NCBI GenBank assembly: GCA_021432605.1 | Contig: MU271145.1 | Location: forward strand, 2,232,001 to 2,296,000 | Length of the DNA: 64,000 nucleotides | Direction: 5' to 3' | DNA from: Coniochaeta sp. PMI_546 | Taxonomy: Eukaryota > Ascomycota > Sordariomycetes > Coniochaetales > Coniochaetaceae | Shown here: piece after piece, positions 55,544 through 64,000 of the stretch | Layout of the letters: the number at the start of each line of letters is the position of its first letter | Numbering within the stretch: position 1 is the stretch's first letter | Made by a program: the position numbers and the translations under genes | Notes under the pieces: model-generated | The model's input: only the letters and a program-made list of their open reading frames with translations | The model's database searches: none | Told to the model about the DNA's origin: nothing

Positions 55544-58500
55544 TCAGTCAATCACCAATGCGTTCTCTGCAGAGTCACCTGCCTGCGGCACAGACGACTG
55601 CGGTTCAGACGGCTGTTGTTGAGTTGGACGAGGCTTGACAGCATGTCCTTGGAGTGACTGCTGTCGGGACGATTGTCGTAGTGGTGGCAGTAAATTGGCT
55701 GGCCGTTGCGATGACTTCGGCGTGACGTCTTGCGGTGACTTCCTTCGCTCGACCTTTTCGTTGGCCACTGCCTCTTTCGCCCAGGTCGGGAGGTGCGGCC
55801 GTGTCTGCTGGTGAGTAAAGGCTCCCTGCCGGAGCATGTCAACCTCCATCTCGACTCTCCCCAACTTCTGTGCTGGCCCCGGTACCGTATAAACCTGCTG
55901 CTGCTTTCGACTCTTGAGGCGGTCGAACCCCCGTCCCGTAGGTATAAGTATGTCTGCAGGTGAGCCTGACATTCGGACATTCGCGTGGACGTGCTGTGTG
56001 AGAGTGGTTGCGTTAGCTAGTTGGTATCTCCGGCATCTGACTGGCGGGTGCGTACGCTTGTGTCATGGTCGGCACGTAATAGCTTTCCCTTGAAGGTTGC
56101 CTCATCCATGTCTTCATATGTCTTGACGCAATTTGATATCTCCTCTCGATTCATTTGCCCGAGCTCCCTAGCATTGATTAGGCCAAAGAGGATCGCCATG
56201 CTAAACCTCGAAGAGTTCTCGAGGATTTTGACCAGCGAAGAATAGAAGTCCAGCACCAGAATGTCTTCAGCATAATTTGGGTCGTTGTGAAGGACCGTCG
56301 CTAGTTCGTTTATGAATTCGTCTGGCACTGGTGCCGTGCGCTCTAGGTCGCCATCTAAGGTGTCATGCGTTTTCCAGAGCATGTCCTGGAGACGGCGCTG
56401 CTTTATGGCAGCCGATCTGAGAAGACCTTGGTCTTTAGACAGTTGTCCCTGTTGATCAGATTGCTCTTGGACAGATCGCTGTTCGACACCTGACGGGGCG
56501 AACTGCGTTCCGGTACCTAAAACAGGTGCCATATTACTAAGAGGCCTTGGTCCATGTGTCTGAGATGCATTCGCATGGCCAGCGGTCGGAGATTTGACCC
56601 CTTGGGGGACCAGGCTTGGATGACCAGTCATACCAGCCTGCCGTGCTAAAGGCCCTTGAACACCATTAGATGACGTTAGTGAACTACTACCATCCGCCAC
56701 GGTGAGAGCTGAACCATCACGGGCAGCCATCGAGCTAGAGCTAGGTAAGACGTCTAGAGGAACAGTGGACTTCGCTAGCTGCAACCCACTTGCCGTGGAA
56801 GTCACAGTCTCCTCTAGCGACGCTGAAGAGAGAGACTGAGTGAACAAAGACTTCTGCATTTCTGCAGCATAGTCCGAACCAGCCCAAGCATTAGCGCCAC
56901 GCTGATGGTTTTTTGCAATCCACTCGGAGATTTCCTTGCGGTCGTCGGTCGTCAGAATGGAATCATCCGGCTCCTCCTCTTCGAATGTCTCGGTCATTAT
57001 GATTCTTCGAATGCTATCTCCCATCTTCGGGGAGTCGAGTAGGGAGTCGAGCACCACATCTTTACCCGAATACGTAGAGATGTCCGCGGCCTTCGGGGGA
57101 ATGGAAGGTAACCTCCCATCCTTGGGGAACAAGTCAAATGCCCGCTTGGACCATGACAACGGGTTCTTTTTATCAACAACCCTCGACGCTAGTTGCATCT
57201 TGAAGACTGAACGATTCTGAACCGACTCCTCGAAAGTCTCGCCGACAATCAGCCAGTAGACGAAGACCGGTTTCGTCTGGCCGATCCGGTACGCGCGTCC
57301 TACCGCCTGTTGCTCCTCCATTGGGACGTATTTGAAGTCAAAGATGACCACTCGGTTTGCGCCATGGATATTCAAGCCCTCGCCGCCAGCTCTGGTCGAT
57401 ATGAGATACACCTCCGCTGTTCCGTCGTCATTGAACCTCTTCACCGCGCTCTGTCTCTCTGTACTGTGCGTACTTCCGTCAAGGCGGTACCAGCTCCGTT
57501 TCTCCCTTCGAAACATCTCCTCAAGGAAATCAAGGGTTGCAAGGTGTTGTGAGAATACTAGAACCTTGTCTCCAATCCGCCTACACTCATCCAGAATCTT
57601 ATTGAGAATGACCATCTTCCAAGAGTGCGAGATATTGTCCAGATTCCGAGTAGACACTGTAGCCAGAAGTTCGCCTTTGACGTCTTCGGAGATGTTGATG
57701 CTTGCAACCTCGGCAGCTCCAGTAGTAGTACCCTCTTCATCAGGGCTCAAAGATGCCGGGGTCCCATCGCCTGAGAGGTCTGAAAGAGGCGTTCGCCCAG
57801 CCCTTTGCTTCTTGAGTCTCTTCTGATAGATTGATGGATGTGCTAAAAGCACAGCAAGGTCATTGACAAAGGTCCAGATGCTGGTCATTCCTTTGTTTAA
57901 TCGTTCCCTCACCTCAGAATTGTAGACGATACGCTGAAGATACGCTGAATAGGCGGCAAGCTGGAGAGGCGTGAGGCTTAGATAGAGAATGAACTCTTTC
58001 TTCTGCGGAAGATCATCCTTCAGAGAGAGAATACCCATTCTGTGGACAAGTGGAGAAACGGTCTCTCTGAGAACGTTGAGGGTCTTGACGGCCAGTCTCT
58101 TGTCACTTGGTGTGCTGTCGGCATGGAGACCTAGAACTGGAGCCTCGTACACTTGTTTGAACTCTGGATACGGCCCCAGGTAGTTCGGGGCGACCCAACT
58201 GACCATGTGATAATAATCAGCCACGTTGTTAGTCAGCGGGGAGCCGGTCATCGCGATACGACTTGCAGCTCTGAAGTTCTGGGTGACCTGGTGAATCTGG
58301 GAAGTACTACTCTTCAGTTTATGCGCTTCGTCCGCGATAACCATGTTAGGGGTCTCCAAAAGAATTTCCAGCAACTGAGAGTCTTTCGAAAGTTGTAGAA
58401 ACATTGGGTATCCCATGACTAGGACGCCCCCAGTCCGTTGCCATGTAGACACGCACGCGGGTCGCTGGCCCTTCGAGAGCGCTGCCTCGATCTTGTAGAT

Positions 58501-61500
58501 GTGGCCAAGGAAACCCACTTCATTGTCGGCTAGCGGCTTTCCTCCTGGACCCTGTAACGGGGTCCAGATATTGAGTTCGTCAATCCAGTTGTCGACCAAG
58601 CCAGAAGGACACAAGATCAGAGTTCTCGACTCCCTCAGCTCTTTCGGTATCTGCTTGTATACTGCCTCCTTTTCGTGCAAGGAGGCCTCAGCTATTGCTA
58701 CAAGCAACGTGATGACCTGCATAGTTTTGCCCAAGCCCATGGTATGCGCAAGCAAGCACCCTTGTCGAACTTTGGACTTTACGACAATTTGATTCCACAT
58801 GAAGCGGACACCCTCAATCTGATGGTCTTTGATGACATGGCGGGTGCGTGAGTTGATATAGATCAGGTCCTCGTCGTCTTCTTTTGTCTCGTTGATGATG
58901 AACCTAGCCATGTCCTTTGGAACGGCGTCAGCAATCTCTTCTCGTAGCCTTCGCCTTTTGCTGTCGAACAACGCTTTCTGCTGAAAATTCGTCTCCCGAA
59001 TGTCTGCTGCTTCAGGGTTGCGAAGGATGCGGCGTTTCTGCTTTTGGAGACGTGCTACCCGCGATTTCTTAGATGGCGAAATAGGCATGTCATCCACTTC
59101 TTCTGTCTCCTCTGCCTCATCTGCCTCATCTATGCCTTGCCATTCAGGCTCTGATCCGCTCGGAGGGGAATTCTGCATAGGAATATCGGTTTCTGCTGTA
59201 CCATGTTGGCCTGATGCCTCAGCCTCTGTAACCCCTTGGGTATGCGATGTATGAAACCCACCAGTCGTGGAAACATTGCGGAAACCGTGGAGTACACGCG
59301 ACAGCTGGCGGTAGAACTTGCGGAATAGGTCCGGCTTGTGGAGTTCCTCAAGTAGCCTGAAATCATTCCTGTCCAGTGACGCCTTCAGAGGATGCGCAAA
59401 CGCACTGTGGTCGATCCAGGAGATGTAAAGCTGTACGAGACCCAGTGAGACTCTTGCGTCAATATATGATGGTTCCTCCGGACGGTCCGTCTCTGCCTTC
59501 GCCATTGCTGATGCCACACAGCTTTCCCAGAATAGAAGGCCCTTCTTGCGTCCCGTATTTTGCACAGCTGTGTCTAAACTACGTCTGAGATCGGCAGGCC
59601 ATTTCCAGAGAAGAGCGATCAAGAGTCCTGTTTGGCTTCGGTCTTCATGGGCCCAATACATAACCCCTGGCTTTGCGATATTAACGATGTCATCGGGACC
59701 GGGGCGGCGTGGTATCTCGGGTGCTTGTAAAGCCTGTTCCACCGCCGGAAGGTCCGGGGATGTCCAATCATTCGGTGTGGTCAGCGGAGGGGCCAAAGGC
59801 CCAGCCAACGTCCCCGCTATCGTTGCGTTCTCGGTGTCTTCGATCTGCGTCAGGTCATAGTCAACAGCCTCACTGGCAGGCGTCTCCTGCTCCTTGTGCT
59901 CCGTGGTAGGTGTGACAGGCACACCATCCGGAGCAGTAGACACGGTAGTGTCCAAGATGGGAAGAGGCGGACAGTTCCCATCGGTGTCCATCAATGGGCC
60001 TTGATCGACGTCCATAGGGTCATCCGTATGAGGATTTCGGTCCGCATCTTTCTCAGAAGGCGGATGCTCGTCAACCGGCTCGTCCACAGCTTGACCACCT
60101 GTTCCATTGTCGAAATGTGGCGTGTCAACCTGTCGCTCCACCTCGAACAGCCTGTCCAAGGGATTGCCTTCAACATTGAATGGATAGGATTCTTCTTGAA
60201 GATGCTGTTCGCCCTCGTCGTCAATAATGAACTGGTCAAGACCATCATCCGAATCGCTGGTGAGCACGTCCTCGGCGTCATTCTCCCGGTTAACAGGCAC
60301 TTTCTTCCTCGCGGCAGGTCGGCGCAACTTGCGTGGCTTTGGCGGCTCCACAGGGCTGCTGAGAACCTGTATGCGGAGCCGCTCGGTCTGCCGCTGGCCC
60401 ACGCTTAATTCGAAATGCTCCATTTGTTTCTCGAGTTCGCCTCGATTGGACCACTGCTGTTCACGAAGTTCCTGAGATATCTTGTTGATGCGGATATCTA
60501 AGGACCGGCAACGGGTTGCCGCATCGGAGATAAGGCGCTGGCGGGAGTTGTGTCGACGAGCATCGTTCCATAACTTATTGGCCTTCAAAAGCTCTCTTTG
60601 CTTCTTTTTCTGATTCCAATCATCCTCATACGACCCGATGGCGTCTTTGATCATCTCGTCAATCTCATCCTTGCTGAGGAAGGATTTCTTGAGGGCCTCA
60701 AGTTGTTCTCGTTCCGCTTCTTCCTCTTCATATTCTCTCCATGTCTCTGAGTCGTACTCTTCGTCAGACTCGCCGAACAAAGGGAGCAACTGGTCACTAG
60801 AACCATCTGAAGCCGCGCGGGACACTTCAGAATTTGAATGTTGTAGAAGAAACCTCTTCATTGCCCTATTGACTTGGAGGCAGCGCCCGGGGTAGTCGCT
60901 TGTCATTTGGACGAAACTGAACTGTGTGCCAGAGTCTTCGTGGCCGATTGATGTGTCAGGCTTGAGCATATCTCCGAGAGTAATGCCGCGGTTACCCAAG
61001 TAAGAGAATCTTGATGTACGGTCTGCATGACTGGAACCAATGCCGAATTTGGGCCTGACAAGAATGTCCGCCTCTGTGGGTATCGGCATGAATGTGGTTC
61101 CTAAAGGAATGCTGGTCAAGACTGTTGGTGCTATCCGCTGTTTCTTCTTGGGAGGCTGATCAAGAAGATCCCCAGGCGGCGGATGGGTTCTGCCTATTGT
61201 GGTCGATAAGGCAGCGTCCGCTGTTAGGGTCAAGCGGGTGTCATCAACGGCTTTATCATCCAGTATAGAAGACTGGTCTGCTGCGGGAGAGAGCTGTGGA
61301 CTCTTGCCATTCTCCTCGGTAATCTGGGCTGAGGGTGATGCTGGCGACAGTCTTGAAGCGGGTCCTCGATCATGAACCGATACGCCTGTGCCGTCTCCTG
61401 GTTCGTTCTTTGGTTTCTCGTCCAAGCCTGAATCGTCTGACTGTTCCCCAGAGCTTGCCCTCTTCCATCGTTGGTATTCCGGGCTGCGAGCTTGAAACTG

Positions 61501-61767
61501 TTTGATAGCTTTCCGAATGGACAGCTGCTGAGGGATCTTCTTGATCCCCAGACCGTCAAAGAGATCCTTTAAGGAACCCACAGTGTCCTCATACGTCAAA
61601 AGAGCTTCACCGTCAACCTCAAGTTCTGTGAGCTTCGCAGACAGGTGAAGCGGATCCGGAAGCTTTTCAACTGGTGGCGCTTTCCAAGAGCGTTGTGGTG
61701 TGCAAAGTTCCTGGACGACTCTGGCCACCTTCCAGAGGTAAGGGTCGTCATTGTCGTTTGCGTCCAT
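55544..61767 (-). CDS. SNF2-family chromatin remodelling ATPase, ATRX/Rad54-like
   Basis: Large nuclear DNA translocase. Two exons: 61767-56056 and 55993-55544, with a 62-bp intron at 55994-56055 (GTACGC donor, CACAG acceptor, GCTAACG branch), giving 2053 residues. Without splicing the frame stops at 56017; the last exon adds 149 residues starting HVHANVRMSGSPADILIPTG. The N-terminal 900 residues are acidic and disordered, with a coiled-coil near 345-460. The helicase core starts near 970 (HVIKDHQIEGVRFMWNQIVV): Walker A HTMGLGKTMQVITLL (about 1007), DEAH box VIADEAHKLKSS (about 1144), then LVFSQHLATLDFLEEMF (about 1400), RAGGEGLNIHGANRVVIFD and QAVGRAYRIGQTKPVFVYW. The extended inter-motif region and C-terminal helicase spacing resemble ATRX/Arip4-type proteins. 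Probably a role in recombination or heterochromatin. Confidence 0.92.
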
Positions 61768-63018
61768 GCCTGGTTACCTTTTTGCCACCGTAGGCAGCCT
61801 GCATAAGGTCAATATCCAGAGATAGTGTGGCAAGGAGGCGAGGATGGGGGCTTTATTGAGTGAGTAAATATAAAGGGCAAAGCTTGCTTGCAGGAAATAT
61901 GAAGCACGGGAGATGGGTTTAGAGGTTGATGGACAGTTGAGCTTTGTTTGGAACCGAGAGCTTGGAAAGGAAGTTGACTCACATGGAAGCAAGTTGCCAG
62001 CACTTCCTGACCCGCTATGTTGCCTTTCATGTGCAGTAGAAGGCCTTGGGAGATGTGATGGAACTTGGCTGTTTCTGACGGTTGACGCCCCAGTGAGCTC
62101 GCAAATATTCCAGAGCCTCCGAAGGTGTTACTCTTTGTTGAGACTCGACTTCTGCGATTTGCGAACTTGAAAGGGCAATAGGATGGCCGTATCACTGTGT
62201 CGGTGATACCAGTTCACACGATATGTTTAAGAACTGCGTACAGAGACCGCATCAACCGATCAAACCTGGGCAAGAATGGTTCAGGTCCACGCTTGAGACA
62301 GCACCGAATTCGAGAATGTCAAGCACGAAAATTGAATGACATGGCCGTGTCTTCGAGTGGTTGGTAGCGAGAAGATGAACAAGTCGTGGGTGGGTACGAG
62401 CGTGTGCACACCTGTAAACCTTCAGATGGAAACTTATCTGAAGCGCGTAGAGTGCGAGACCACAGCGCGTATTTTACTGCAGGGGCAGTGTGGGGTGGAA
62501 TTTCGATGGTAGTAAGATAACCTGGAAGTTATGGTAACCTAGGCTGCGGAGGGGTCGATACCTTAAGCTTTCGTTCTCAACTCATTACCATTAGCAGCAC
62601 TGTAGATACACGCTCACACGTAAGACTACCGGTTACCCTCGTGATGACTCTTTTTTAACCAAGGTACTATGATGGATACAGTTGCGGTACAGCTTGAGCT
62701 TCTGAGAAGTTCTGATGGTTGAGAGTAGTGGTCGCTAAGCTTGATTGGGTTAGTAGCTTACACACACAAAAGCGACTACGGGTCTATACAGTTGAGGCCT
62801 AGTCTACTAGGGTAGTGTGTCTAGCCGCTGGCATATTTTATGGGCCTGATCTCGCGACATCGGGAGAATACAGGTTCTCATCGTCCACGGTTGCCCATGC
62901 CCTCAATTCCTGTCGCTGTACTTACTACCAGCTTGTAACCTCCACCTCACGAAGCTCGTCCACAGCTCTGCGGCATTTTGATCGATTTAGGTCACGGGGC
63001 TTCTACTCCAGGGAACAG
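61768..63018. other. Divergent promoter region, SNF2 gene / glutathione synthetase
   Basis: About 1.25 kb between head-to-head genes. Short plus-strand frames lead into the glutathione synthetase exon without an ATG before 63019. No separate gene is supported. Confidence 0.5.
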
Positions 63019-64000
63019 ATGTCTCCTCTGACAGAGAGGTCACACCCTCCGGTCCTGGAGGAGCAGGAGAGTGAACGGCTTGTTCAGGTTGTCAAGGACT
63101 GGACAGTCGGCAACGGCCTTGCTGTGCGACCACCAGCTTCTGTTGCTCCAGCTGAGCTTGATCCGCGAGGCGTCCTAGCGACAAGTGCGCCGGTCACCCT
63201 GTTCCCAAGTCCCTTTCCGCAAGTCTGCTTCGAGCAGGCCAAAGCTGTCCAGACAGCTTACAACGAGCTCTACGCCAGAATCAGCCAAGACGAAGATTTC
63301 ATCAGCCGGGTAGTCCAGGAGTAAGTCTGCATCTGCCTCCGATAATGCGGAATCGACTCCTTTAGACCCCGGCTCTGACTCTTCATGCTATGCTAGAGTC
63401 ATTGGTGGCGATGACTTCATTGCCAGTCTTTGGGATGTGCACCTCAAAGTAAAGAAGGAGGGATACGTTCAGGTTTGTTTTTAAGTCTATGTGCAAAGGG
63501 TCGGGCTGCACTGACAGGCTGTAGCCCCTGTCACTTGGTCTATTCAGATCAGACTATATGGTTCACCAAGAGAGCCAAGGAACAGGCGGCCAGCAGAGTA
63601 CCCCTCAGATAAAGCAGGTCGAGTTCAACACCATCGCTTCGTCATTTGGTGGTCTCTCAGCCCTCACGTCTTCACTCCACAGGTGAGACCCCCCGTCGGC
63701 ATTGCGATTCGCTCTACTAACCCTCACTAGATTCCTCGTGGCTACCGAGTATCCCTTACTAAAGGCTTCTGGGGCCCACGGCCAGTACGATCTCCCACAA
63801 AACAAGAGCACCGAAGGTCTCGCTGCCGGCCTCCGGGCTGCATACACGGCCTATGGGGAGTCCCAGCTTGGGCACGAGACTTGCGTCATCTTCCTGGTTC
63901 AAGGCGGAGAACGGAACATCTTCGACCAGCGCCACCTTGAATATGAGCTGCAGCAAGGCTCCAGAACGCCAGTCTTCCGTCTTCCATTTTCCGAAATTTT
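63019..64000 (+). CDS. gsh2: Glutathione synthetase, 5' part (cut by right edge)
   Basis: Second enzyme of glutathione synthesis: gamma-glutamylcysteine plus glycine plus ATP, in the cytosol. Four exons are visible (63019-63320, 63397-63472, 63525-63682, 63731 to the edge) with introns of 76, 52 and 48 bp; about 268 residues are present, roughly half of the usual eukaryotic enzyme. The only in-frame ATG before the conserved region is at 63019 (MSPLTERSHPPVLEEQESER). Conserved stretches are PVTLFPSPFPQVCFEQAKAV, VIGGDDFIASLWDVHLKVKK, LGLFRSDYMVHQ and QVEFNTIASSFGGLSALTS, the last two being substrate-site motifs of the eukaryotic GSS fold. It continues DLPQNKSTEGLA and VIFLVQGGERNIFDQRHLEY. The ATP-grasp C-terminal lid is beyond the window. 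Confidence 0.95.

Noticed and set aside
1-64000. CRISPR array, rRNA genes or dispersed 5S rRNA
   Set aside because: No regularly spaced repeats and no 5S-like internal control sequence were seen; the window is eukaryotic.

Overview
The window is nuclear DNA from a filamentous ascomycete (Pezizomycotina, most likely a Sordariomycete). The genes are protein-coding with short introns of about 48-177 bp that have GT..AG ends and CTRAC-like branch sites. The products are typical fungal proteins: Cdc27/BimA, Hsp98/Hsp104, a Zn2Cys6 regulator, Pbn1, Mhr1/mL67, fungal 5-aminolevulinate synthase and an ATRX-like SNF2 protein. No genus can be named from sequence alone. I saw no reverse transcriptase, integrase, transposase, LTR pair, CRISPR array, rRNA gene or secondary-metabolite cluster.

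Layout. Bases 1-8000 hold a left-truncated APC/C subunit gene (minus), an SND2/TMEM208-like membrane protein (plus), a DUF3605 protein (minus), NADH-cytochrome b5 reductase (plus) and a prolyl-4-hydroxylase-like oxygenase (minus). A tRNA-Glu(TTC) with a 21-nt intron follows. Bases 8.6-26.4 kb are gene-poor: the only confident gene is a TALE/KN homeobox factor at 14.1-15.7 kb. There are about 5.4 kb of apparently non-coding DNA on its 3' side and 10.7 kb on its 5' side, neither of them strikingly AT-rich.

Bases 26.4-42 kb are dense. They hold a five-exon gene joining a caspase-like domain, a homeodomain-like helix-turn-helix and a rhodanese-like domain; then Pbn1, a sulfotransferase-like protein, a secreted class 3 lipase, Mhr1/mL67, the disaggregase Hsp98 and an unrecognised protein. 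A tRNA-Val(AAC) comes next. Bases 42.5-64 kb hold a secreted calcineurin-like phosphoesterase, a secreted GH30 glycosidase, a Zn2Cys6 transcription factor, mitochondrial 5-aminolevulinate synthase with two heme-regulatory CP motifs, a 2053-residue SNF2/ATRX-like remodeller and the 5' half of glutathione synthetase, cut by the right edge.

The set is mostly core housekeeping (cell cycle, ER targeting and GPI synthesis, heme, glutathione, proteostasis, mitochondrial translation) with a few secreted hydrolases. Almost every gene has its own promoter. Adjacent genes with a plausible functional tie are the GH30 enzyme and the Zn2Cys6 factor, though nothing proves regulation. The most unusual item is the caspase/homeodomain-like/rhodanese fusion. 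All gene models were built by hand from reading frames and splice signals; RNA evidence would be needed for exact starts.
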